From NCBI GenBank assembly GCA_030654395.1, contig JAURXM010000116.1, positions 186,001 to 250,000 on the forward strand: a stretch of DNA of 64,000 nt, given 5' to 3'. Of the stretch, positions 17,381 to 26,490 are shown in pieces; position 1 is the first letter of the stretch, and the number at the start of each line of letters is the position of its first letter. The stretch is from Aquabacterium sp. Its GTDB lineage: Bacteria; Pseudomonadota; Gammaproteobacteria; Burkholderiales; Burkholderiaceae_C. The notes under the pieces are model-generated. The model was not told the origin of the DNA and did not search any database. It was given only the letters and a program-made list of their open reading frames with translations. Position numbers and translations under genes: made by a program.

Positions 17381-18872
17381 GCCCTTGACCTTGCTGCACG
17401 CGGGTGTGGCCTTGGCTGCCATGCTGAGTCTGACGGCCTGCTCGCTGACGCCTGTGTACCAACGGCCAGAGCCCGCCGTGCCAGCGCAATGGCCGCCGTA
17501 CGCTGCGGATGCCAGCCGTGAGGCGGCACAGGCGCCTCCCGTGGCCCCCGCGAATGTGGCTGAACTGGCGTGGACCAGTTACTTCCCAGATGCCAGGCTA
17601 CAAGGCCTGATTGGCTTGGCCTTGAACAACAACCGCGACCTGCGCATGGCGGTGCTCCATATCGCCCAATGGCGTGCGCTGTATCAGGTCCAGCAGGCAG
17701 ATCGATTCCCCACGCTCAATGGCGCTGTCAGTGGCACGCGCCAGCCTGCCACGGCCGCGCCGCATGCCATCACAAGCAGCGCCACCGGTGGCGTCACCGT
17801 GTCCGCCTTTGAGCTTGATATATTTGGCCGTATCCAAGCACTGAGCGAGGCAGCGTCGGCCCAGGTCATGGCATCCGAGGAGGCGCGCAAAGCCGCCCAC
17901 ATCAGCCTGATAGCAGCCGTGGCCAATGCCTATTACCTGCTGTGGGCCGACCGATGGCAGCTCAGCCTGAGCGAGCACACCGTGGCGTCTCGCCAAGCGT
18001 CACTCAAACTACAGCAGCTGAAGTTTGATGCTGGCGTGCTCAACGAGCTCGACTGGCGCACGGCTCAGTCTTTGTTTGAGTCTGCACGTGTCACGCGTGC
18101 ACAAGCGCAACGCCAGTGGCTGCAGGACACCCACGCACTGAACCTGTTGCTGGGCAGTGTGGTGCCTGCTGATTTGTTGCCGCCCATACCTGATGTTGCT
18201 GATGCCACTGATGCCGCCGCTTTGACCCTGTCACCCACACTGTGGCCTGGCCTGAGTGAGCTGCCTGTGGGCTTGTCATCGGATGTGCTCTTGCAGCGCC
18301 CCGACGTGGCGCAAGCTGAGCAACAACTGATCGCGGCCAATGCCAACATCGGTGCGGCCCGCGCTGCGCGGTTCCCGCGGATCACGCTGACGGGCAATGC
18401 AGGCGTGGTGAGTGATTCACTGAGCGGCTTGTTCAACGACGGCCGCAGCGCGTGGAGCTTTTCTCCTTCCCTGACCTTGCCGATTTGGGACGCGGGGCGC
18501 ATACAAGCGGGTATTGATTCGGCACACATCAAGCGCGACATCGCGCTCGCACAGTACGACAAGACCCTGCAGACAGCCTTCAAAGAGGTGGCCGATGCGC
18601 TGGTATCGCGCAGCACCCAGGCCGAGCAAGCGCAGGCGCAGTACGCGCAAGCCCAGGCCGAGACCGCACGCTGGCGCGTGTCTACGCTCAGGTATGAGTC
18701 GGGCGTGTCCAATCAACTCGATTGGCTCGATGCTCAGCGCAGCTTGTTTGGTGTGCAGCAAGCATGGATCGCCTCGCAGCTGGCCCGCCAGCAAGCACAC
18801 ATCAGCGTATACAAGGCACTGGGCGGCGGCATGGTCAGTGGACAGATTCCGGCGAGATTGTCCGTTCAATAG
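17373..18872 (+). CDS. Efflux outer membrane channel lipoprotein (OprM/NodT family)
   Basis: 499 aa. ATG 17373 overlaps the pump stop by 8 bp (ATGCGTAA), indicating translational coupling. Signal peptide with lipobox LTAC at ~residue 25, then two repeats of the TolC-type outer membrane efflux domain (SAFELDIFGRIQALSEAASA in the first, PSLTLPIWDAGRIQAGIDSA in the second). It is the exit duct for the tripartite pump. Its last 38 bp overlap the convergent SapC-like gene. Confidence 0.93.
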   Translation: MRKPLTLLHAGVALAAMLSLTACSLTPVYQRPEPAVPAQWPPYAADASREAAQAPPVAPANVAELAWTSYFPDARLQGLIGLALNNNRDLRMAVLHIAQWRALYQVQQADRFPTLNGAVSGTRQPATAAPHAITSSATGGVTVSAFELDIFGRIQALSEAASAQVMASEEARKAAHISLIAAVANAYYLLWADRWQLSLSEHTVASRQASLKLQQLKFDAGVLNELDWRTAQSLFESARVTRAQAQRQWLQDTHALNLLLGSVVPADLLPPIPDVADATDAAALTLSPTLWPGLSELPVGLSSDVLLQRPDVAQAEQQLIAANANIGAARAARFPRITLTGNAGVVSDSLSGLFNDGRSAWSFSPSLTLPIWDAGRIQAGIDSAHIKRDIALAQYDKTLQTAFKEVADALVSRSTQAEQAQAQYAQAQAETARWRVSTLRYESGVSNQLDWLDAQRSLFGVQQAWIASQLARQQAHISVYKALGGGMVSGQIPARLSVQ

Positions 18873-19617
18873 CTGCGGCGCCCGTCTGTTGAGCCGCCAA
18901 GCGCTGGCCCAAGCGTGCGCCCAGTTTGTTCACATTGTTGAGTGACATCAAGTGAGCATGGACCCAGCCCAATGCACCCGACGAGAACAGTGACTGCACC
19001 GTGTCCGCAGGCAGAGCACGCAGTTTGGTCTCGTCAATGACCTTAAACCCATTGAGGGTCAGGCGCTCGCCATTGAGCTGGAAGTCAATCGAGCGCTCAA
19101 CCAGCAGATCCAGCTCAGACAGGCGTTGCGAGAATTTGGCCGTGGCCAGCATATCTTGGTGGAAGGACAGCAAGAAGGTCTGCAGCTGCTTCAGATAAGG
19201 GGTGTCCTGCCCCTGCTCGTCGAACAAGGCTTCACCCTGCTCGGTTCCCAAGCCGTCAAAGGCCTCGTCGATGCAAACCGTCATCTGCTCGTTGCCAGCT
19301 TGCTCTGCCAGCACAAACGGGTAACGGCGCACGAACGCGGGCACGTAGCTGTGATCGGCCCATTCGCCGTCTTTGTTGACCATCAGGTTTTCTTTATCAC
19401 GCAGGCCGACCAAAGCCACCAAAGCGTGGTGCTCGCCGTTTTGCACGAACACGCACGGGTAGTCCAGCGCAGCCAGTGGCAGCTCTGTCGCGGCCATCAG
19501 CATCGAGTTGGTCTCGCGCGCAAACCCGATCTTGCTCGCCCCTTGATGGATGCGCAGCTCACGATGTTGCTCGCGGTTGATGGGCACAAGGCGTTCGTAC
19601 ATCAGCAGTGTTTTCAT
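18835..19617 (-). CDS. SapC family protein
   Basis: 260 aa, no signal peptide. It fits the SapC family (PF07277): conserved pieces such as YPCVFV near residue 55, [19 protein letters not shown] and [13 protein letters not shown] in the first half. The family was named from an S-layer-associated gene, but its biochemical role is not established. Alone on its strand; its 3' end overlaps the efflux channel gene. Confidence 0.82.
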   Translation of the reverse strand: MKTLLMYERLVPINREQHRELRIHQGASKIGFARETNSMLMAATELPLAALDYPCVFVQNGEHHALVALVGLRDKENLMVNKDGEWADHSYVPAFVRRYPFVLAEQAGNEQMTVCIDEAFDGLGTEQGEALFDEQGQDTPYLKQLQTFLLSFHQDMLATAKFSQRLSELDLLVERSIDFQLNGERLTLNGFKVIDETKLRALPADTVQSLFSSGALGWVHAHLMSLNNVNKLGARLGQRLAAQQTGAAAIERTISPESVH

Positions 19618-19654
19618 GGTGATCTGTCGGGTAAGGGTTAAGTGGGCAGGGATA

Positions 19655-20536
19655 ATGGTAGCCGTGAAAACATTGACTTGGCGTGACCGCTGCGCACTCT
19701 ATCTTGACCTGATCCGCTGGAGCCGACCGCAAGGCTGGTTGCTCTTGCTGTGGCCGACCTTGACCGCCATGTGGTTGGCTGCGGGCGGCTTTCCGGGCTG
19801 GCACTTGTTGACGGTCTTCACACTGGGCACAATTTTGATGCGCAGCGCCGGTTGTGCGGTCAATGACGTGGCCGACAAGGATTTTGACCGACATGTGCAG
19901 CGCACTGCGCAGCGCCCCATCACCAGTGGCAAGCTGTCAGTGAAGGAGGCCTTGGGTGTGGGTGCCGCACTGGCCCTGTTGGCTTTCGCCTTGGTGCTCA
20001 CGACCAATCAGCGCACCATCACCATGTCATTTGGGGCGCTGGCCGTTGCAGTCGCCTACCCCTTTACCAAGCGGTTTTTGGCGATGCCCCAGGCGGTGCT
20101 GGGCGTGGCCTTCAGTTTTGGTATCCCGATGGCCTTTGCTGCTGTTCAGAATCAGACGCCGCCTGTCGTGTGGTATCTGGTGGCGGGCAACTTGGCTTGG
20201 GTGCTGGCCTACGACACCCAATACGCCATGGTCGACAGAGACGACGACTTGAAAATTGGCATCCGTACCTCGGCGATCACACTGGGCCGTTTTGATGTGC
20301 TCGGTGTGATGACGTTCTATGCGCTGTGCTTGATGTGCTGGTACTTTGCAGGCCGATTGAGCGGGTGCGGCGCCTTTTATAACGCGGCGCTGGTTTTAGC
20401 GGGTGCGCAAGCCTTGTGGCATGGCTGGCTGATCAAAGGGCGTGAGCGAGAGGCCTGCTTCAAGGCCTTTCGGCTCAACCATTGGCTGGGTTTGACGGTT
20501 TGGCTCGGCGTGTTGGCCGAATCTTTAGTCGGTTAG
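19655..20536 (+). CDS. ubiA: 4-hydroxybenzoate polyprenyltransferase
   Basis: 293 aa. An integral membrane prenyltransferase that attaches the polyprenyl tail to 4-hydroxybenzoate in ubiquinone synthesis. The first Asp-rich motif is [15 protein letters not shown] and the second is [17 protein letters not shown]; eight or nine hydrophobic segments surround them. ATG 19655 is chosen (GGCAGGG upstream); an in-frame GTG at 19664 is possible. Divergent from the SapC-like gene by 37 bp. Confidence 0.95.
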   Translation: MVAVKTLTWRDRCALYLDLIRWSRPQGWLLLLWPTLTAMWLAAGGFPGWHLLTVFTLGTILMRSAGCAVNDVADKDFDRHVQRTAQRPITSGKLSVKEALGVGAALALLAFALVLTTNQRTITMSFGALAVAVAYPFTKRFLAMPQAVLGVAFSFGIPMAFAAVQNQTPPVVWYLVAGNLAWVLAYDTQYAMVDRDDDLKIGIRTSAITLGRFDVLGVMTFYALCLMCWYFAGRLSGCGAFYNAALVLAGAQALWHGWLIKGREREACFKAFRLNHWLGLTVWLGVLAESLVG

Positions 20537-20546
20537 CTAAGCTGGC

Positions 20547-21398
20547 TTAGCGTCCGAATTCGTCACCCAGCTCTGCGGCGCGGGCTTGGGCTGCACGCAT
20601 GGCCGCCACAAAGGCGTCTTTCACACCTGCGGCTTCCATGCTGGTTACAGCTGCATAGGTGGTGCCGCCCTTGGACGTCACACGCTCTCGCAGCACAGAT
20701 GGCGCCTCGCTGGACTGCGCGGCCAATGCGGTGGTGCCTGCAAAAGTGGCCAGCGCCAGTTGACGGCTTTGCTCGGTGCTCAGGCCCATGCCCACACCCG
20801 CTTGCATCATCGATTCAATGAAATACAAAACATAGGCCGGCCCTGAACCTGACAGCGCCGTGACGGTATCCAAATCTGCCTCTTGCTTGACCCACAGGTG
20901 CTGACCCGTTGGCGCAACCATCTGCTCTATGGCTTCGCGCTCGCCGCTGTTGACTTCGGGGCGTGCGAACAAGCCTGTCATCCCCTGACCGACCAGTGCG
21001 GGCGTGTTGGGCATGGCGCGCACGATGCGGGGGCTGCCCAACAGCCGGGCGATGTCATCGGTTCGCAAGCCTGCCATGACGCTGTAATGCAAGGCTTGGT
21101 GTGTCAGCGCCGCATAGGTTTGGGCGGCATCCTTGAATTGCTGCGGTTTGACGGCCCAGACCACGGTGTGTGCCTGCCGCAGTGCCGCATCAGGGCCAGC
21201 GGCCGTTTGCACGCCCAGCTCTTGGCTCAGCCGTGCACGTTGTTCTGCTACAGGGTCGATCACCAGCATGCTGCTGGCGGCGCGGCCTTGGCGCAATAAA
21301 CCACCGATGATGGCGGTGGCCATGTTGCCCCCGCCGATGAAGGCCATTTCAATGGCTGATACTGTTGCGGTTGTGGGGTGTGTCATGAGCGAGATCAT
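20547..21398 (-). CDS. proC: Pyrroline-5-carboxylate reductase
   Basis: 283 aa. Last step of proline synthesis, NAD(P)H-dependent. Rossmann motif MAFIGGGNMATAIIGGLL at ~residue 18, and the C-terminal signature ERVTSKGGTTYAAV...GVKDAFVAAM. Starts at 21398 or 21386 (in-frame ATG) are both possible. It ends 10 bp from the convergent ubiA stop and lies 4 bp from the end of the kinase gene on the same strand. Confidence 0.96.
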   Translation of the reverse strand: MISLMTHPTTATVSAIEMAFIGGGNMATAIIGGLLRQGRAASSMLVIDPVAEQRARLSQELGVQTAAGPDAALRQAHTVVWAVKPQQFKDAAQTYAALTHQALHYSVMAGLRTDDIARLLGSPRIVRAMPNTPALVGQGMTGLFARPEVNSGEREAIEQMVAPTGQHLWVKQEADLDTVTALSGSGPAYVLYFIESMMQAGVGMGLSTEQSRQLALATFAGTTALAAQSSEAPSVLRERVTSKGGTTYAAVTSMEAAGVKDAFVAAMRAAQARAAELGDEFGR

Positions 21399-21401
21399 GC
21401 C

Positions 21402-23267
21402 TCAGTCTGGCTCTGGCTCGCCCGATATGGCCTCTTGCAGCAGACGCACCATGCGGTCTGCGTGCACGGGCTTGTGCAGCAGGTGAACCTGGGCGTCCTT
21501 CGCTTCCTGCGCCAAACCGGGTGAGGCTTCACCTGTGATCAAAAAGGCGGGCAATTGGTCGCCGAACTCATAGCGCAAATTGCGGATCACATCCAAGCCA
21601 TTGACTGACAAGCCCAGCCTGTGGTCACTGATCAAGGCGACCGGCATCTCCCCCTCGGGCATGAGGCCTTGTTCTTGGAATCGGATCACCGCGTCCAGCG
21701 CGCCGTCCGGTGTCGTTGATGCGGCCGTGATCCAACCGTGCTGCTGCAAAATCAAGGCAGTGCTCTCAAGCACGTCTGGCTCATCGTCAATGAGGACGAC
21801 CACGCCTCGGCTACTCGGCATGTCGTCTTTGCTGTCTTGGTCGTCGGTGTCCTCATCGGGCGCCACCTTGGGCATCAGTTTGATCGCTTGTCCTGTGGCG
21901 TCCGACGGGATCAGCCGCGGCAGCCTGACGGCAAAGCATGAGCCTCGCCCTGGTCTAGATAGCAAGGTCACCGGGGTGGGCCCTAGCATGCTCAAGCGCC
22001 GCACCACAGCCAGCCCCAGCCCCAAACCTTCGCTGCTGCGACGTGCGTCGTTATTGGCTTGGAAATAATCTTCAAAAATGCGGGTTTTGTGCTGATGGGG
22101 TACGCCCACCCCGGTGTCCCACACTTGGCAGACGATGGAGGCACCACGAGCCCGTGCGCGCAAACGCACCTCACCCTTCTCTGTATAGCGCACGGCATTG
22201 TTCAGTAAGTTGCGCAAAATACGCTCTAGCACATGGGGGTCAACCTGTACCCAGTCCTTGGTCGGTTCAATCACCCAGTGCAGGCCTTTGCTCTGGCACA
22301 AGACCGCAAATTCATTGTCTAAGCGCGACCACAAAGCGGCGAGAGGCAGCGCTTGGGCGGTGTAGTCGATGCGCTGCGCATCGATGCGGGCCACATCAAA
22401 CATCTTCTCGAACATGGTGCTGAGCGAGCCCACCGCTGTGTTGATTTTGCCCAGCAAGGGGGCGCCCTCTACAGGGTCAACGTGGCGTTTGAGTGCGCTG
22501 CTCAGGAGCATGAGCACATGCAGCGGTTGGCGCAAGTCGTGGCTGGCAGATGCAAAAAACTCGCTTTTTTGCTTGTCAGCGGTTTCAGCTTTGGCCTTGG
22601 CCTGATTGACCTTGTTGATCTCCTCGCGCAACTGCAGCACCAAGTCGGCATTCTCGTGGCGTAGCAGGGCACGCTGTCTTAAGCGGCGGCTGAGCCCTCG
22701 CCCAAAGAGCATGCAGGTGATCTCTGAGCCCATGAGCACGTACACCAAAAACAGGGCACTTTGGGTTTGCTCCAGCAGCAAGCCACCTGATACCAGCAGC
22801 AGCAAAGGCATGTTGGCAATGAAAGACACACCCCAGTCGTGAATGGTCACCAAGGTCATGCAATAGACAAAGGCGAGGCTGCCAGCGATGAGCGTCACAC
22901 GCCATTCAGGGCCACTCACCGAAAGCATCGAATAAATGAGCAAGCCCCATAGGGTGCCTTGGATGCCGTGCCACCACAGCAGGCACTTTCGCCAATACTC
23001 ATAGCGGGATGCGGGGATGCCAAAGCGTCTGAAGTGCCTCGCCATCTGGCTCACGATGGCCCAAGTGGTCAACAGGCCGGCAAGCGGGATCATCCACTTC
23101 CAGCGCGCCATGTGCCACCCAGTGATCTCCCAGAGCAGGACAAGGATCACGAGCAATTGCGAGATGATGGACTCTGGCGCCGTACGCCAGAGGTCTTGCA
23201 GGATTTGCAGATCGATGCGAGCCTCGATAGGAGGCTTGCCTCGAAGCGTGCGCCACCATATGCTCAA
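21402..23267 (-). CDS. Hybrid sensor histidine kinase with C-terminal receiver
   Basis: 621 aa. Six or seven hydrophobic segments in residues ~30-190 form the sensor part, with no large periplasmic domain. Then come a coiled coil (~205-235), HisKA with the phospho-acceptor H243 in SHDLRQPLHVLM, HATPase_c (NLLNNAVRYTEKGE, DTGVGVP, GLGLGLAVV) and a receiver domain (~495-615) with IDDEPD, the acceptor Asp in ISDHRLG and the HKPV lysine. It overlaps the response-regulator gene by 4 bp, so the two are co-translated. The signal is unknown. Confidence 0.92.
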   Translation of the reverse strand: MSIWWRTLRGKPPIEARIDLQILQDLWRTAPESIISQLLVILVLLWEITGWHMARWKWMIPLAGLLTTWAIVSQMARHFRRFGIPASRYEYWRKCLLWWHGIQGTLWGLLIYSMLSVSGPEWRVTLIAGSLAFVYCMTLVTIHDWGVSFIANMPLLLLVSGGLLLEQTQSALFLVYVLMGSEITCMLFGRGLSRRLRQRALLRHENADLVLQLREEINKVNQAKAKAETADKQKSEFFASASHDLRQPLHVLMLLSSALKRHVDPVEGAPLLGKINTAVGSLSTMFEKMFDVARIDAQRIDYTAQALPLAALWSRLDNEFAVLCQSKGLHWVIEPTKDWVQVDPHVLERILRNLLNNAVRYTEKGEVRLRARARGASIVCQVWDTGVGVPHQHKTRIFEDYFQANNDARRSSEGLGLGLAVVRRLSMLGPTPVTLLSRPGRGSCFAVRLPRLIPSDATGQAIKLMPKVAPDEDTDDQDSKDDMPSSRGVVVLIDDEPDVLESTALILQQHGWITAASTTPDGALDAVIRFQEQGLMPEGEMPVALISDHRLGLSVNGLDVIRNLRYEFGDQLPAFLITGEASPGLAQEAKDAQVHLLHKPVHADRMVRLLQEAISGEPEPD

Positions 23268-23986
23268 GCGACGATTTCCTTGGTCGGCTCGTTGGCGCCT
23301 TGCTCGCTGTCATCACCGTCAGCCTGAGGGGCCGGACTGCGTGAACACAGCAAGACCAGTTGGGTGCGGCTGCGAACGCCGTAAGCACGGAAAATCGCAC
23401 TCACGTGCAGCTTGACCGTCTCGGCGCTGATGCCCAGTGCGGAGGCAATCGCTTGGTTGGTGCAGCCCTTCAAAATCCACTGCAACACGTCTTTTTGACG
23501 CGGCGTCAGGCGAACCAATTTCGGCGGGGTGTTGTCATCCGGCGTTGGCCAGTTCACACTACCGGGCGACAGCAGCTCTGATGGGAAGTGCAGGCGACCT
23601 TCAACCAGCGCCCGCAGCGCATTCGTGAAGCCTTCAATCTCGGCCAACTTGGGGATAAAACACGAGGCACCATGGTGGATACACTCCAGTGCAACTTGCA
23701 CATCACTTTGACCCGTGATGATGCCAACGCGCTGTGTGGCTGCCGCAGCGCGAACCGCTTGCAAGGTGGCCATGCCGCGGCTGTCCGGCAGACCCAGATC
23801 CAGCAGCACAACGGTGATCGGGTCGGTGACTTCGGTTTCTGCCAGTTTGCTCAGCGCCCCTTGGAGGGTGCCAGCCTGCGAAAAACGCGCAGACGGATCC
23901 AAGCTGCGTATGGCATGCATCATGCCCTCGCGGATCAAGCTGTGGTCATCGACCAACAAATAGTGGGGCGTTTGCGATGCTTCCAT
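23264..23986 (-). CDS. NarL/LuxR-type response regulator
   Basis: 240 aa. N-terminal receiver with VDDHSLIREGM, acceptor Asp at residue 63 in LLDLGLPDSRG, and a lysine in CFIPKL; C-terminal LuxR helix-turn-helix (~168-228, LTPRQKDVLQWILKGCTNQAI...VKLHVSAIFRAYGVRSRTQ). Its start is upstream of, and its 3' end overlaps, the hybrid kinase gene, which is its likely partner. No target can be inferred. Confidence 0.93.
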   Translation of the reverse strand: MEASQTPHYLLVDDHSLIREGMMHAIRSLDPSARFSQAGTLQGALSKLAETEVTDPITVVLLDLGLPDSRGMATLQAVRAAAATQRVGIITGQSDVQVALECIHHGASCFIPKLAEIEGFTNALRALVEGRLHFPSELLSPGSVNWPTPDDNTPPKLVRLTPRQKDVLQWILKGCTNQAIASALGISAETVKLHVSAIFRAYGVRSRTQLVLLCSRSPAPQADGDDSEQGANEPTKEIVA

Positions 23987-24023
23987 ACGTACTCTTTCAG
24001 TGATAGGTACATGTTACTGGAGC

Positions 24024-24710
24024 TTAGCGTTTGCCAAATAGGGCTGTACCCACCCTGACGAGGGTTGACCCTTGCTTAATGGCCTCTTCCAGGTCCGCGC
24101 TCATGCCCATGGAGAGGGTGTCTAGGGGTATGCCCTCTGATCGCAAGTGGTTAAATGCGATACGCATGTCGCGTAATGCACCTCGCTGAGCCTCCGGTTC
24201 ATCGCTCGGCGCGGGCAGGGCCATGAGGCCACGCAGGGTCAGTCTTGGCAACTGGGTCACAGCCTGAGCCAAGCACAGTACATCCTGTGGTGCGACGCCG
24301 CTTTTGCTGCTTTCCCCGCTGATATTGACCTGTAAGCAGACTTGCAGGGGGGGCAAATCCGCCGGGCGCTGTTCGCTCAAACGTTGGGCGATTTTGATGC
24401 GGTCAATGGTGTGCACCCAATCGAAGGTCTCCGCAACGACACGTGTCTTGTTGCTTTGCAGTGGACCAATCAGGTGCCAAGTGATTTGGTCGCGCAGGTC
24501 GGCGAGCTCGGCCATCTTGTCCACGGCCTCTTGCACGTAGTTCTCGCCAAAACAGCGCTGACCGGCTGAAAAGGCCTCTCTGACTGTTACAGCCGGAAAC
24601 GTTTTACTGGCTGCCAGCAGTGTCACGCTGGCACTTGAGCGGCCAACCTGTGCGCAAGCATGGTTTATCCGGCCATTCACGAGTTGTAGGTTGGTTGCGA
24701 TCGTCGCCAT
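24024..24710 (-). CDS. YggS-family pyridoxal-phosphate homeostasis protein
   Basis: 228 aa from ATG 24710. An in-frame ATG at 24746 would add 12 residues, but the family usually starts at MATIATNL. The PLP-binding lysine is in LLAASKTFPA; further family motifs are CFGENYVQEA, WHLIGPLQSNKT and LSMGMSADLEEAI. These proteins bind PLP without catalysis and balance vitamin B6 and amino acid pools. It is divergent from pilT, as is common in proteobacteria. Confidence 0.94.
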   Translation of the reverse strand: MATIATNLQLVNGRINHACAQVGRSSASVTLLAASKTFPAVTVREAFSAGQRCFGENYVQEAVDKMAELADLRDQITWHLIGPLQSNKTRVVAETFDWVHTIDRIKIAQRLSEQRPADLPPLQVCLQVNISGESSKSGVAPQDVLCLAQAVTQLPRLTLRGLMALPAPSDEPEAQRGALRDMRIAFNHLRSEGIPLDTLSMGMSADLEEAIKQGSTLVRVGTALFGKR

Positions 24711-24748
24711 AATGGGCCTGTCTTGGCATAAGTTTGCACCCATCATCC

Positions 24749-25792
24749 ATGGATATCACCCAACTGCTCTCGTTCTCGGTCAAAAACAAGGCATCTGACC
24801 TGCATTTGTCAGCGGGCTTGCCACCCATGATCCGGGTAAACGGCGACGTGCGCCGCATCAACATCGATTCGCTGGACCACAAACAGGTTCACGACATGGT
24901 GTACGACATCATGAACGACGCCCAGCGCAAGATGTACGAAGAGACGCTGGAGGTTGATTTCTCGTTTGAGATACAAGGTTTGGCTCGTTTTCGAGTCAAT
25001 GCTTTTAATCAAAACCGAGGGTCTGGTGCCGTGTTCCGCACGATTCCCTCCAAGATTTTGTCGCTTGATCAACTCAACGCGCCCAAAATTTTCCAGGATT
25101 TGGCTTTGAGGCCTCGGGGGCTGGTGCTGGTGACAGGGCCCACGGGCTCGGGTAAATCCACCACCTTGGCGGCCATGGTTAACCACCTCAATGAGACTGA
25201 ATACGGCCACATTCTGACTGTGGAAGACCCGATCGAGTTCGTTCACGACTCCAAGAAATGCCTCATCAACCAGCGCGAGGTGGGGCCCCACACCATGAGT
25301 TTCTCCAACGCCTTGCGCTCGGCGCTGCGTGAGGACCCAGACTGCATCTTGGTGGGCGAAATGCGTGACCTGGAAACCATCCGACTGGCGCTGACAGCGG
25401 CTGAAACCGGCCACTTGGTTTTTGGCACGCTGCACACATCCAGCGCAGCCAAGACGATTGACCGCGTGGTGGACGTCTTTCCTGCTGCTGAAAAGGACAT
25501 GGTTCGCGCCATGCTGTCGGAATCACTGCAGGCGGTCATCTCCCAAACGCTGTGCAAGACCAAAGATGGCCAGGGCCGGGTCGCCGCACACGAGATCATG
25601 ATCGGCACGCCGGCGATCCGCAATTTGATCCGCGAAAACAAAATCGCCCAGATGTACTCATCCATTCAAACCGGCAGCAACATGGGCATGCAAACGCTGG
25701 ACCAGAACCTGACCGATTTGGTTCGCCGCAACGTGATCTCGCCTGCGGAAGCCCGCGCCAAGGCCAAGATTCCGGAAAACTTCCCCGGCTAG
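24749..25792 (+). CDS. pilT: Type IV pilus retraction ATPase
   Basis: 347 aa. Hexameric ATPase that depolymerises type IV pili for twitching motility and DNA uptake. Walker A GPTGSGKST at residues 130-138; the Asp and His boxes follow (LTVEDPIEFVH, LVGEMRDLETI, GHLVFGTLHT). ATG 24749 matches the usual PilT N-terminus MDITQLLSFSVKNKASDLHL; an earlier in-frame start at 24734 is less likely. Followed 2 bp later by the cyclic-nucleotide-binding gene and then pilU. Confidence 0.97.
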   Translation: MDITQLLSFSVKNKASDLHLSAGLPPMIRVNGDVRRINIDSLDHKQVHDMVYDIMNDAQRKMYEETLEVDFSFEIQGLARFRVNAFNQNRGSGAVFRTIPSKILSLDQLNAPKIFQDLALRPRGLVLVTGPTGSGKSTTLAAMVNHLNETEYGHILTVEDPIEFVHDSKKCLINQREVGPHTMSFSNALRSALREDPDCILVGEMRDLETIRLALTAAETGHLVFGTLHTSSAAKTIDRVVDVFPAAEKDMVRAMLSESLQAVISQTLCKTKDGQGRVAAHEIMIGTPAIRNLIRENKIAQMYSSIQTGSNMGMQTLDQNLTDLVRRNVISPAEARAKAKIPENFPG

Positions 25793-25793
25793 C

Positions 25794-26447
25794 ATGAAGC
25801 GACTGTTGGATCGACTCGTTTCCAGTGCCACGAGCAAGCGCCGTGCTGAAGACGCGACGGCCGATGCTGACGACGAAGGCTACTTCGCCACGCAGTTTGT
25901 CGAACGGCCTGAAGATGCACGAGCCAATTCCGCTTGGACGGCTCGGGCGCTGGTTGTCGGGGCGACCTCGCTAGACCCTGAGGCGGGCTTGGCCTTGCTG
26001 CTCCAGACGTGGGGTAAAGATGCTTTGATGGCATCCTTGTCTGATGCCGATCGCCGCAAGCTGCTCACCCATTTGCACTTCGTCAGCGTGCCAGCTGGCC
26101 GAGAGCTGATCGTGCAAGACGAAAAAGGTGACTACGCCTTGGTGGTGCTCGAAGGGCTGGTGGCCGTTGACCGTGTGCAGCCCACAGGTGCGCGGGCACG
26201 GTTGGCGGAGGCGCGTGAAGGTGATGTGTTAGGCGAAATGTCGCTGCTGGACGCTGGGGCACGTTTCGCGTCTTGCTTGACTTTAAGCCGCTGCTCATTG
26301 GCCGTCTTGACATGCACGGCACTGGATGAGCTGGCGGTCGAAGAGCCTAGGCTGGGCATGGCCCTGATGAGCTCAACGGCACGCCGCCTGTCGTGGCGCA
26401 TGCGCCAACTCAGTGCCAGGCTGGGTGCCTTGCTCACCGCTGGCTGA
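25794..26447 (+). CDS. Cyclic nucleotide-binding domain protein between pilT and pilU
   Basis: 217 aa. Residues ~85-205 form a cNMP-binding (CRP-like) beta-roll: LVVLEGLVAVDR, then EGDVLGEMSLLDAGARFASCLT, a phosphate-binding-cassette-like segment with GE and R. No C-terminal DNA-binding helix-turn-helix is evident. The N-terminal ~80 residues are charged and of no recognised fold. It starts 2 bp after pilT and lies 43 bp before pilU, so it may tie pilus retraction to cAMP, cGMP or c-di-GMP; that is inference from context. Confidence 0.85.
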   Translation: MKRLLDRLVSSATSKRRAEDATADADDEGYFATQFVERPEDARANSAWTARALVVGATSLDPEAGLALLLQTWGKDALMASLSDADRRKLLTHLHFVSVPAGRELIVQDEKGDYALVVLEGLVAVDRVQPTGARARLAEAREGDVLGEMSLLDAGARFASCLTLSRCSLAVLTCTALDELAVEEPRLGMALMSSTARRLSWRMRQLSARLGALLTAG

Positions 26448-26490
26448 CCCCTTTCCTCAACAACGAACAAGACTTTAGGCGGAACCCTTC

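Noticed and set aside
24724-24738. Sigma-54-like TGGCA...TTTGCA upstream of pilT
   Set aside because: Spacing between GG and GC is one base short and the site is only about 11 bp before the start codon, leaving no room for a transcription start and ribosome binding site.
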